Shown here one piece after another: positions 24,274-31,472 of a DNA stretch of 64,000 nucleotides. The notes below the pieces were generated by a model. The model made no database searches, was not told the origin of the DNA, and saw only the letters and a program-made list of their open reading frames with translations. Made by a program: the position numbers and the translations under genes. The first letter of the stretch is position 1; every line of letters starts with the position of its first letter. Source of the DNA: Bog-113 sp965226755 (GTDB lineage: Bacteria; Acidobacteriota; Terriglobia; Bryobacterales; Bryobacteraceae); NCBI GenBank assembly GCA_965226755.1, contig CBDDDT010000001.1:62001-126000 (forward strand). The letters run 5' to 3'.

Positions 24274-25313
24274 TCGTAAACCACCCGCGCGCCCGCCCGC
24301 TTACTTACCATCACCTGGCCCAGACGGATTGGTTCCTCGCGCATCTTCCGCAGCACTCCTTCCGCCGCCGCAGCATCCTTCTCGCGCACCGCCAGAATCA
24401 TTCCGATTCCCAGGTTGAATGTCCGCCGCCAATCGTCCATCGGCACGTCTCCAATCCGCCGCAGCATCTCGAACACGGGCGGAATCTTCCACGCATGTGT
24501 ATCGATCCGCGCCGCCAGGCCCTTCGGAAACACGCGCGGAAGGTTCTCCGTAATTCCGCCTCCCGTGATATGCGCGGCGGCTCGCAGCAGCCCCGCTTCA
24601 TGCAGCGCCCGAATTCCCTTCAGATAACTCCTGTGCACCGTCAGCAGTTCTTCGGCCAGCGTTCTTCCCAGTTCCTCCGAATAACTGTCCGGCTTCCATT
24701 TGGCCACTTCAAACAGCAGCTTCCTGGCCAGTGAGTATCCATTCGTATGCAGTCCCGTCGACGGCAATCCCAGCAGCACATCGCCCTTCCTCACCGTCGC
24801 GCCCGTAATCATCTTCTTCTTTTCGGCGATTCCTACGATCGTCCCCGCCAGGTCATACTCGCCTTCCTGATACAGCCCGGGCATCTCCGCCGTCTCGCCG
24901 CCGATCAGGGCGCATCCGTTCTGCTTGCACCCCCGCGCCATGCCGGACACCACCGCCACCGCCACGCTCGCGTCCAGCTTGCCCACCGCGAAGTAATCCA
25001 GAAAATAGAGCGGAATCGCGCCTTGCACCGCTATGTCGTTCACGCAATGGTTGACCAGGTCTTCCCCCACCGTGTCGTGCTTCCCGGTCAGGAACGCCAC
25101 CTTTAGCTTGGTTCCCACTCCATCCACCGAACTGATCAGCACCGGGTTCTTCGTCTTGGGCAGTTCAAAACATGCGCCGAATGACCCGATATCCGTCAGC
25201 ACGCCCGCGGTGAACGTAGCGCGCGCCATGCGCTTGATCGAGCCCACCGCGCGGTTCGCCTCATCTATGCTGACGCCGGCGTCCTGATAGGAATAACTGC
25301 GGGATTTCGCCAT
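24270..25313 (-). CDS. purM: Phosphoribosylformylglycinamidine cyclo-ligase (AIR synthetase)
   Basis: The enzyme has 347 residues from ATG at 25313 and catalyses ATP-dependent ring closure of FGAM to AIR (step 5 of purine synthesis). Recognisable blocks are SYSYQDAGVSIDEANRAV, SSVDGVGTKLKVAF, VNHCVNDIAVQGAIPLYFLD, ALIGGETAEMPGLY and AAHITGGGITENLPRVFP, all standard for PurM. The frame runs 67 codons further upstream, but that sequence overlaps dtd and is not PurM-like. It lies 11 bp after dtd and overlaps purN by 4 bp. Confidence 0.95.
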   Translation of the reverse strand: MAKSRSYSYQDAGVSIDEANRAVGSIKRMARATFTAGVLTDIGSFGACFELPKTKNPVLISSVDGVGTKLKVAFLTGKHDTVGEDLVNHCVNDIAVQGAIPLYFLDYFAVGKLDASVAVAVVSGMARGCKQNGCALIGGETAEMPGLYQEGEYDLAGTIVGIAEKKKMITGATVRKGDVLLGLPSTGLHTNGYSLARKLLFEVAKWKPDSYSEELGRTLAEELLTVHRSYLKGIRALHEAGLLRAAAHITGGGITENLPRVFPKGLAARIDTHAWKIPPVFEMLRRIGDVPMDDWRRTFNLGIGMILAVREKDAAAAEGVLRKMREEPIRLGQVMVSKRAGARVVYE

Positions 25314-25324
25314 GAAACGGCTTA

Positions 25325-25765
25325 TTATAGCGAGTCCAGCACAAACGTCACCGGGCCGTCGTTCACCAGACTCACTTCCATGTCCGCCCCGAATACTCCC
25401 GTTTCCGCCCGGATGCCGCTCTCGCGAAGCTTGTTTACAAAAAATTCGAATAACGGTCGCGCCTCTTCCGGCCTTGCCGCCTGCTCGAATCCCGGCCTGC
25501 GTCCTTTCCGGCAATCGCCATAAAGAGTGAAGTTCGGAGCCACTAATACGCTTCCGCCCGCCTCGCGCAAGTCCAGATTCATCTTTCCTTCGGCGTCGCG
25601 GAAGATCCGGATTTTGCTGATTCGGTCCGCCAGGTACTCCGCGTGTGACTCTGTATCTCCCTTGCGTATTCCCGCCAGAATCAGCATTCCCCGGCCTATT
25701 TCGCCCGTTATCTTACCCTCCACGGAGACTCTGGCTTGACTTGTGCGCTGAATAATCACTCGCAT
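25325..25765 (-). CDS. dtd: D-aminoacyl-tRNA deacylase
   Basis: The enzyme has 146 residues, typical of DTD, which clears D-amino acids (and Gly from tRNA-Ala) as a homodimer in the cytoplasm. The opening MRVIIQRTSQARVSVEGK and the C-terminal Gly-cisPro motif NDGPVTFVLDS are canonical. The usual SQFTL active-site block reads APNFTLYGD here, so Ser-Gln is replaced by Pro-Asn, which is unusual for the family. Start ATG at 25765. It is the first gene of a dtd-purM-purN run and is divergent from the small Ala/Lys-rich protein gene. Confidence 0.92.
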   Translation of the reverse strand: MRVIIQRTSQARVSVEGKITGEIGRGMLILAGIRKGDTESHAEYLADRISKIRIFRDAEGKMNLDLREAGGSVLVAPNFTLYGDCRKGRRPGFEQAARPEEARPLFEFFVNKLRESGIRAETGVFGADMEVSLVNDGPVTFVLDSL

Positions 25766-25789
25766 CGTGTTAGTTTCTCAGACCGGATT

Positions 25790-25798
25790 TGTTATAGT
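25790..25798 (+). promoter_or_regulatory. Putative extended -10 promoter for the 98-residue basic protein
   Basis: TGT followed by TATAGT (25793-25798) forms an extended -10 element. The -35 position (TTAGTT near 25770) is weak. It would start transcription only about 10 bases before the ATG at 25815, next to GGGAGA, so the leader would be very short. The divergent dtd gene shares this 49-bp gap. Confidence 0.3.
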
Positions 25799-25814
25799 GT
25801 CCGTGGGAGAATCT

Positions 25815-26111
25815 ATGCCAAAAGGCACAAGTCACGAAGATACATCATTGATAAGCATGGCTCTGATCGGATATGAGTCGGAAAAAAAACGCATTGACGA
25901 GAAAATCGCGGAGCTCCGCGGACGCCTCGGAAGCCGTCCCGCTGCTCCTGCAGCCGCCCCGGCCGCTCGGAAGGCCGCTCCTGCCGCTGCCCCCGCGCCT
26001 TCCGAAGAAGCCCCCAAGCGCCGCACCTTGAGTGCCGCTGCTCGTAAGCGTATCGCCGCCGCGCAGAAGAAGCGCTGGGCCGAGCATCGCAAGAAAGTGG
26101 CCGCCGGGTAG
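25815..26111 (+). CDS. Small basic Ala/Lys-rich, histone-like protein
   Basis: The product has 98 residues from ATG at 25815, with GGGAG five bases upstream. Three parts can be seen: an N-terminal helix (SLISMALIGYESEKKRIDEK, then IAELRGRLG), an Ala/Pro linker (RPAAPAAAPAARKAAPAAA), and a basic C-terminus (RRTLSAAARKRIAAAQKKRW). The C-terminal block, with its repeated R-K-R-I-x-A-A-Q-K-x-R-W wording, is common in small acidobacterial proteins and resembles a histone-H1/AT-hook type tail. DNA or RNA binding is an inference. It could be a nucleoid-associated protein. Confidence 0.65.
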   Translation: MPKGTSHEDTSLISMALIGYESEKKRIDEKIAELRGRLGSRPAAPAAAPAARKAAPAAAPAPSEEAPKRRTLSAAARKRIAAAQKKRWAEHRKKVAAG

Positions 26112-26130
26112 GAGTAGTTCGTCACCGCAC

Positions 26131-26832
26131 TTACAACGGCTGGTCCTCTGTCTCATCCAGCCAGCCAGCCTGTTTGGCTACCTCTCGAACCGTCCCTCTT
26201 GCCACAATGCGCCCGCGGTCAAAAAACACCGCGCTTTGCGCCACCATCAGTGCGAAAGGAATGTCGTGAGTCACCATTATCTTCGGCTGGGGCAGTTCTC
26301 GCAGCAGCTTCACCAGGCTCTTTCTGGCGGGAGGATCCAGAAATGTCGTGGGCTCGTCCAGTATCAGGATATGCGGGCTCATCGCGAGAATCCCCGCAAT
26401 CGCGGCTCGTTTCTTCTGTCCCGCGCTTAGATGAAACGGAGCCTTCGCGGCTAACTCGGGGATGCCGACCCGTTCCAGCGCTTCCATTGCGGTCTGATGC
26501 GCTTGTTCGATTGACATCCCTTGATTACGCGGTCCGAATGCGACATCTTCGGCCACGGTCGGCATGAATAGTTGATTGTCCGAGTCCTGAAACACAATCC
26601 CCACCCGCGATCTCACCGTCGCCGCCGTCTTCGGCGTCAGTTCCAATCCGCCCACCTGGATCGATCCTTCGCCGCGCAGTAGTCCATTCAGATGAAGCAC
26701 GAATGTGGTCTTACCCGATCCGTTCGCTCCCAGTAAGGCCACGCTCTCCCGCTCGTGAAGGTCGAAATCGACCCCGTTCAGCGCCGCCGTTCCATCCGCG
26801 TAAGTGAATCGCAGGTCTCTTACCTGGAGCAC
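26131..26832 (-). CDS. cbiO: ECF transporter ATPase, nickel/cobalt type
   Basis: The protein has about 233 residues, the energising ATPase of a nickel/cobalt energy-coupling-factor importer. The Walker A is GANGSGKTT, the Q-loop GIVFQDSDNQLFMPTVAED (typical of EcfA/CbiO), the signature LSAGQKKR and the Walker B ILILDEPTTFLDP; the switch His is in VTHDIPFAL. The start is taken as GTG at 26832, 20 bp after the cbiQ stop and preceded by GGCAGG. A TTG slightly upstream is an alternative. The frame stays open far upstream, but antisense-like sequence there overlaps cbiQ. It is the last gene of the nikMN-cbiQ-cbiO set. Confidence 0.9.
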   Translation of the reverse strand: MLQVRDLRFTYADGTAALNGVDFDLHERESVALLGANGSGKTTFVLHLNGLLRGEGSIQVGGLELTPKTAATVRSRVGIVFQDSDNQLFMPTVAEDVAFGPRNQGMSIEQAHQTAMEALERVGIPELAAKAPFHLSAGQKKRAAIAGILAMSPHILILDEPTTFLDPPARKSLVKLLRELPQPKIMVTHDIPFALMVAQSAVFFDRGRIVARGTVREVAKQAGWLDETEDQPL

Positions 26833-26852
26833 CGAGTCAGACCTGCCCGCCG

Positions 26853-27554
26853 CTAAATCCAACGCAGTCCCGCCGCGAACGCCATCGCGCCGCAAAGCAG
26901 CAGCCCGTCGGACACATCCAGCGGGTGCTTGCGGTCCTGCGGCAGATGGCCCGTGTAACCGCGCGACAGCATCGCTTGATTGATCTGCCCGGCGCGCGCG
27001 TGGGACCGTGCGAACAGCACGCTCAAAGCTCCCGCCGCCGCTTGGAATCCCGCCCGTCCCCGTAAGCCGCCGCGGCTCAGCGCCGCCACTCTCATATGTT
27101 GCGCTTCCTCGGAAAGCACGAACAGATACCGGTAGAGAAACTGCATGACGGTCAGCAGGAACCGAGGCGCATGAAACTGTTCCAGTCCGTGCAACAGTTC
27201 GGGAAGCGGAGTGGTCGCGATGAAGAGAAGCGCCGCGAACCCCGAGACGTAGCTCCTCGCCACCAGCCTCATCGCGCCGCCCGCATCGCCGCCGAGTAAG
27301 CTCGCCAGCGCGAACATCGCGCAGAAAGGCAGCACCAGCGCCGACTTCTGAATCACGCCCCATAACGGCAGTCGCGCCGCCCGCGCCAGCGCCGCCAGCA
27401 CCAGGAACGCGACGCCTCCCGTCAAGATCGCCCGCGCGCCGCTCGTCGAGATCGCCGCTAGGCAAGCCAGCAGCGCGATCAGTTTCACTCGTGCGTCCCG
27501 CTCGTGAAGGAAGCTCGCGCGCCGGCTCCAGTCGTCGATCGTAACGTGATGCAA
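26853..27554 (-). CDS. cbiQ: ECF transporter transmembrane T-component (CbiQ/NikQ)
   Basis: The protein has 233 residues with about five hydrophobic helices (LIALLACLAAISTSGARAIL and onward). It carries the cytoplasmic coupling motif ARAGQINQAMLSRGYTG, equivalent to the A-R-G boxes of EcfT/CbiQ that bind the ATPases. The start is TTG at 27554, directly after the stop of the M-component gene (TGA-TTG). No better start exists. It couples the NikM substrate-binding unit to ATP hydrolysis in the inner membrane. Confidence 0.9.
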   Translation of the reverse strand: MHHVTIDDWSRRASFLHERDARVKLIALLACLAAISTSGARAILTGGVAFLVLAALARAARLPLWGVIQKSALVLPFCAMFALASLLGGDAGGAMRLVARSYVSGFAALLFIATTPLPELLHGLEQFHAPRFLLTVMQFLYRYLFVLSEEAQHMRVAALSRGGLRGRAGFQAAAGALSVLFARSHARAGQINQAMLSRGYTGHLPQDRKHPLDVSDGLLLCGAMAFAAGLRWI

Positions 27555-28475
27555 TCAGGCGCCCCGCGAATACTGCACACGGCGCCTCACCAATACGCGG
27601 CTCACCACCAGGCAGAGCACGTAAATCAGGACAAGCCCGCCGATCCCGGCCGCCGCCCGGCTGAACCACGCCTGCCCCAGAAAGGAAGTCCTGTAATCCG
27701 CGAACGGGGAATGGATCGTCGCCTGCGCATGCGCGTCCAGGCCGATCTTTCCCGCCAGGCTCCAGATGCCGTCCGGCTGCGCGGACGCCGCCAGAAACCC
27801 CACCGTCACCATCACCACCGAAGCCAGCAGCAGCACCTTCAGCGCTGTCTGCCGCCGCGGTCCGCCCGCGCGGATAAAGCCCGGATTGATCGCTTCGAGC
27901 GACTGGATCACCACCACCGTAATCGCGCCTTCAATGATTGCCGACACCGCGAACAGCGCCATCGAGAGCGCCAGCACCGGTCCCGGCATTCTGACTCCGG
28001 AGAGCAGTAACTCGGATAACGCCAGCGTCGCGCTAACCATCAGCGAAAGCGTGCCGCCTAGAAAGTAGCCCAGCTTCTTGCTCCGCGCCGGCAGAATCCG
28101 CATCGGCAGGTAAGCCGCCAGCACGCCCGCCAGCGCCATGTTGCATACGTTCGCTCCCAGCGCCAGCACGCCGCCATCCTGGAAGATCAGCGCTTGCAGC
28201 GCGATGATCGCTGTCATCACGATCGCCGCCGCCGCCGGCCCCACCGTGAACGTCAGCAGCGCCGCGCCCACCAAATGCCCGCTGGTGCCGATCCCCACCG
28301 GAAAGTTGATCATCTGCGCCGCGAAGACAAATGCCCCCATCACGCCCAGCAGCGGAGCCTGATGTTCTTCGAAACCTCGTTGTGCGCGCCTCGCCACCCA
28401 CGCTACGGCGGGAATTGCAATCGCATCCATCAACGCCCACACCGGAGGCGACAGAAACCCGTCAGGAATATGCAT
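27555..28475 (-). CDS. cbiM: ECF nickel/cobalt substrate-specific component, NikM fused to a NikN-like tail
   Basis: The protein has 306 residues. It begins MHIPDGFLSPPVW; in this family the free amino group, His2 and further histidines bind the metal. Helices and loops follow the CbiM/NikM pattern (GTSGHLVGAALLTFTVGP; IALQALIFQDGGVLALGANV). Residues ~220-306 add two more membrane segments around a periplasmic loop (QPDGIWSLAGKIGLD), matching the NikN/PDGLE partner, so M and N are one chain. It is the first gene of the transporter operon and is divergent from nikR, which argues for nickel rather than cobalt. Confidence 0.9.
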   Translation of the reverse strand: MHIPDGFLSPPVWALMDAIAIPAVAWVARRAQRGFEEHQAPLLGVMGAFVFAAQMINFPVGIGTSGHLVGAALLTFTVGPAAAAIVMTAIIALQALIFQDGGVLALGANVCNMALAGVLAAYLPMRILPARSKKLGYFLGGTLSLMVSATLALSELLLSGVRMPGPVLALSMALFAVSAIIEGAITVVVIQSLEAINPGFIRAGGPRRQTALKVLLLASVVMVTVGFLAASAQPDGIWSLAGKIGLDAHAQATIHSPFADYRTSFLGQAWFSRAAAGIGGLVLIYVLCLVVSRVLVRRRVQYSRGA

Positions 28476-28493
28476 CCGTCGATTTCAAAAATA

Positions 28494-28514
28494 GCACGTA
28501 CATCCATTTCGTGC
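28494..28514. promoter_or_regulatory. Candidate NikR operator
   Basis: GCACG (28494-28498) and CGTGC (28510-28514) form a perfect inverted repeat with an 11-bp spacer, in the 65-bp gap between nikR and the nikMN start. NikR is a ribbon-helix-helix tetramer that binds spaced inverted repeats and commonly represses neighbouring nickel import genes. The arms are short, and the spacing differs from the E. coli GTATGA-N16-TCATAC site, so this is a position-based suggestion. Confidence 0.3.
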
Positions 28515-28540
28515 CACGATCCGTTCTACCATGTATACGC

Positions 28541-28957
28541 ATGAGTGAGTTAAGCCGCATCGGAGTGGCCATCGACTCCGATCTCCTCGCCAAGTTTGAT
28601 GAACTGATCGCCCGCCGCAGCTACCAGAACCGTTCGGAAGCCTTCCGCGACATGATCCGCGACGAGCTCGTCGAGGCCACCTGGGATTCTCCCGACGCCG
28701 ATGTCGTCGGCACCGTCACCATGGTCTACGACCACCACGTCCGGATGCTGACCGAGAAGCTCATCGAGATGCAGCATGACCACCACGACCTCGTCTTATC
28801 GACCATGCACGTCCATCTCGATCACCACAACTGCCTCGAAGTCCTGGTCGTCAAGGGCAAAGCCGCCATGGTCCGTCAGTTGTCCGACGCCTTGATCAGC
28901 ACCAAGGGCGTCAAACACGGCCGGCTCACCATTACTTCATCGGGCGGGGGATTGTAG
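28541..28957 (+). CDS. nikR: Nickel-responsive regulator
   Basis: The product has 138 residues. An N-terminal ribbon-helix-helix (SRIGVAIDSDLLAKFDELIA, RRSYQNRSEAFRDMIRD) is followed by an ACT-like nickel-binding domain. MHVHLDHHNCLEVLVVKG supplies the H-x-H-x5-C nickel ligands, and VYDHHVRMLTEKL supplies the first His. The start ATG is at 28541; upstream codons in frame overlap nikMN antisense and are not NikR-like. It is divergent from the nickel ECF operon, which it probably represses when nickel is plentiful. Confidence 0.93.
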   Translation: MSELSRIGVAIDSDLLAKFDELIARRSYQNRSEAFRDMIRDELVEATWDSPDADVVGTVTMVYDHHVRMLTEKLIEMQHDHHDLVLSTMHVHLDHHNCLEVLVVKGKAAMVRQLSDALISTKGVKHGRLTITSSGGGL

Positions 28958-28969
28958 AAACCGGGAGAG

Positions 28970-29599
28970 TTACTGCTTGATGGCCCGTTCCAGAACCGCG
29001 CGAAGCTGCGCGTCTTCCAGCCGCCGGGCTTCCTGGTACGTGTAAATCATCCGGTGCACCACCGTCAGGTTGGTCATCACCGCCGTCACCCAGATCACCG
29101 GCGCCATCCGATTGGCCAGCGCTCCCAGGATCAGCAGCACCACGCGTTCTGGCCGTTCCATGAATCCCACCTTGCACTTGGGAATCGCGTTCTCCGCGCG
29201 GGCTCGCGCGTAACTCACCATTACCGAGCCGGTCATCGCCAGCGCCGTCAGCACGATATAGAAGAAACGGTTGATCGACGCGTAGAACACCAGCAGGCCC
29301 ATCAGCACGCCAAGGTCGGAATAGCGGTCCAGCACGGAATCGAAGAATCCGCCGAAACGCGTCACCCGGTTCGTCTCGCGCGCCACGCGGCCGTCCACCA
29401 TGTCGAACAGGCCCGCGCCGATCAGCACCAGCCCCGCCGTTCGAAAACGCCCGCCGGAAAATAGAACCGCCACCCAGATATTGATGACCAGACCTAGAAA
29501 GGTAAGCACATTGGGGTGAATGCGGGAAAGCGCCAGCGCGCTCACAATCCTCTCGATGACTTTGCCGAAGCCCAGGCCGAGCGCTCTGGTGTACGTCAT
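28970..29599 (-). CDS. CDP-alcohol phosphatidyltransferase family protein
   Basis: The protein has 209 residues with about six membrane helices. The family signature is complete: FDMVDGRVARETNRVTRFGG, then FFDSVLDRYSD, fitting D-x2-D-G-x2-A-R-x8-G-x3-D-x3-D, whose aspartates bind magnesium and catalyse headgroup transfer from CDP-diacylglycerol. The alcohol acceptor (inositol phosphate, glycerol phosphate or other) cannot be decided. The gene starts 4 bp after greA stops, making it the last of a four-gene run that begins with the LptF-LptG fusion. It converges with nikR 12 bp away. Confidence 0.88.
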   Translation of the reverse strand: MTYTRALGLGFGKVIERIVSALALSRIHPNVLTFLGLVINIWVAVLFSGGRFRTAGLVLIGAGLFDMVDGRVARETNRVTRFGGFFDSVLDRYSDLGVLMGLLVFYASINRFFYIVLTALAMTGSVMVSYARARAENAIPKCKVGFMERPERVVLLILGALANRMAPVIWVTAVMTNLTVVHRMIYTYQEARRLEDAQLRAVLERAIKQ

Positions 29600-29603
29600 T
29601 GCT

Positions 29604-30077
29604 TCACTCCATGCGTGCGTCGTGTATGGTCGTCAACCCGACGATCTCGAGCTCTTTGTTCCCGCCCGGACTGTTCACCTTCACCGTGTCCCCGACTTCT
29701 TTCCCCAGCAGGCTCCGGCCGATCGGCGAACTGGTCGAGATCATGTTCTTCGCCGCGTCCGCGTCCTCGCTCATGACGAGATTGTAAGTGATCTCCTCGT
29801 CTTTTCCGATATCTAAAACCTTGACTTTGGAGCCATAACCCACACGTCCATGCGGAATCTTGGAGAAGTCGATCATCGCCAGTTCAGCCAGGCGCTGCTT
29901 GAGCTTGTTCAGGCGCGCGTTAACCAGCCCCTGGCGCTCCTTGGCGGCGTGATATTCCGCGTTCTCGCTCAAATCGCCGTGAGCTCTGGCCGTGAGGATC
30001 TCGCGGGGGAGCTCCGTGCGAAGCTCATGCTCGAGAGACGCGGCTTCCTCCTGCAGTTTCTTTCTAATATCGTTCAT
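29604..30077 (-). CDS. greA: Transcription elongation factor GreA
   Basis: The protein has 157 residues, standard length. The N-terminal coiled coil reaches into the RNA polymerase channel; its tip carries the acidic catalytic pair (ARAHGDLSENAEYHAAKE). The C-terminal FKBP-like domain is recognisable (SEDADAAKNMISTSSPIGRS, LLGKEVGDTVKVNSPGG). GreA stimulates cleavage of backtracked transcripts. It lies 30 bp after the oxidoreductase stop and 4 bp before the next gene. Confidence 0.95.
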   Translation of the reverse strand: MNDIRKKLQEEAASLEHELRTELPREILTARAHGDLSENAEYHAAKERQGLVNARLNKLKQRLAELAMIDFSKIPHGRVGYGSKVKVLDIGKDEEITYNLVMSEDADAAKNMISTSSPIGRSLLGKEVGDTVKVNSPGGNKELEIVGLTTIHDARME

Positions 30078-30107
30078 CGAACGACTGAGCGGGCTCCTAG
30101 CCGTTCA

Positions 30108-31471
30108 TTATAACGGTTTCAGGTCTTCCAGAAGCGTCGGGACCAGCTCCGTCACCGTCGGGTGGATATGCACCGCGTGCGTCACCAGCGTGTAGGGTTT
30201 CCGGGCGTACATCACGTCCAGCAGCGACTGCACCACTTCATCGCACTCGATACCCAGCAGCGCCGCTCCCAAAATCATCCCGGATTCCGCGTCCACCAGC
30301 GCTTTCATGAACCCCAGCGTCTCGCCGCGCTCCGTCGCCCGGCTCACTTTCGTCATCGGCCGCAACGCTTTCAACGCCGGCCGTCCGGACTTCCGCACCT
30401 CGTCTTCCGTCATTCCAATCCGTCCCAGCGGCGGATCAATGTAGATGTTGTAAGCCGTAATGCGGTCGGACACTTTCCGGTCTTCTCCGTCCAGCAGATT
30501 GGCCGCGACGATCTCGTAATCGTTGTAGGACGTGTGCGTGAAAGCTCCCTTTCCGTTGCAGTCGCCCAGCGCCCAGATGCCCGGCACTTGCGTCCGCAGG
30601 TGATCGTCCACCGGGATAAATCCTTCCTTGGTCGGCTGGATTCCCGCGCGCTCCAATCCCAGATCCTGCGTGTTCGGCGTTCGGCCGGTCGCTACAAGCA
30701 CATGCGAACCGTTCGCTTCGCCGCCCTTCCAGCTTGCCTTTATCCCCGTCGCGGTCCGCTCCACCGCGCTGACGCCGGCATTCAACTCCACCCGAATCCC
30801 TTCACCCTCCAGAATGCTCTGGATCGCGGTCGCCATATCCGCGTCCTCGCGCGTCACCAGCCGCTCGCCGCGCTGCAGGATCGTCACTTCGCTTCCGAAC
30901 CTCCGGAAGATTTGCGCGAACTCCAGCGCCACATAGCTCCCGCCCAGAATGAGCAGGTGCGCCGGAAGCTCTTCTAATTCGAGAATGCTCGAGTTGGTCA
31001 GGTACCCGGAATCGCGCAATCCGGGGATGTCCGGTATCAAAGGCCGCGTTCCCACGTTCAGAAAGATTTTGGAGATTCCAGCAGCGTATCTCCCACACTC
31101 ATGGAGTGGGGACTCTCGAAGCGCGCGGTTCCTTTGAAAACGGTGCATCCTTTCATCTCGCGCAATCTTTTCTCTACTCCGGAAGAAGAATCGTGAACGA
31201 TCCCGTCCTTGCGTTGTTTAATCTTTCGCATGTCGCCCCGAACCGGTCCCGAGACTCCGATTCCCAGGTCAGCCGCACGGCGCGCCACATGCGCGGCCCG
31301 CGCGCTGGCCACCCATGCTTTGGTCGGCGTGCAACCCGTGTTCACGCAGGTTCCGCCGAAGCGGCTTCGCTCCACGAAAGCGATCTTCATCTCGCTGGCG
31401 GCCAGTCTTCCGGCGAGCGAAGGCGCGGCTTGCCCGGCGCCGACCAAAATGGCATCGAAACTTTGAGTCAT
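30108..31471 (-). pseudogene. FAD-dependent pyridine nucleotide-disulfide oxidoreductase (mercuric reductase-like), frameshifted
   Basis: The first frame (31471 to about 31070) holds the FAD-binding start FDAILVGAGQAAPSLAGRLA and the redox disulfide GGTCVNTGCTPTKAW. The second frame (to 30108) holds the NAD-binding LLILGGSYVALEFAQIFRRF, the FAD motif VPGIWALGDCNGKGAFTH, and the C-terminal active-site HAVHIHPTVTELVP. One extra base in the T4 run at 31067-31070 (A on the coding strand) joins them as LLESPKIFLNVGTRP, an intact ~455-residue enzyme. There is no C-terminal Cys-Cys pair, so a general disulfide reductase is more likely than a mercury-specific one. It starts 1 bp after the LptF-LptG stop. 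Confidence 0.8.
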
Positions 31472-31472
31472 A

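Noticed and set aside
25314..25514. N-terminal extension of PurM
   Set aside because: It overlaps dtd and has no PurM similarity; the standard PurM N-terminus begins at 25313.
26131..27669. A 512-codon frame on the minus strand covering the ATPase and cbiQ
   Set aside because: Only the last ~233 codons are ATPase; the rest is the out-of-frame shadow of cbiQ, which has its own clear family motifs.
28534..28539. GTATAC palindrome before nikR as the NikR site
   Set aside because: It is a 6-bp self-palindrome right at the start codon, with no second half-site.
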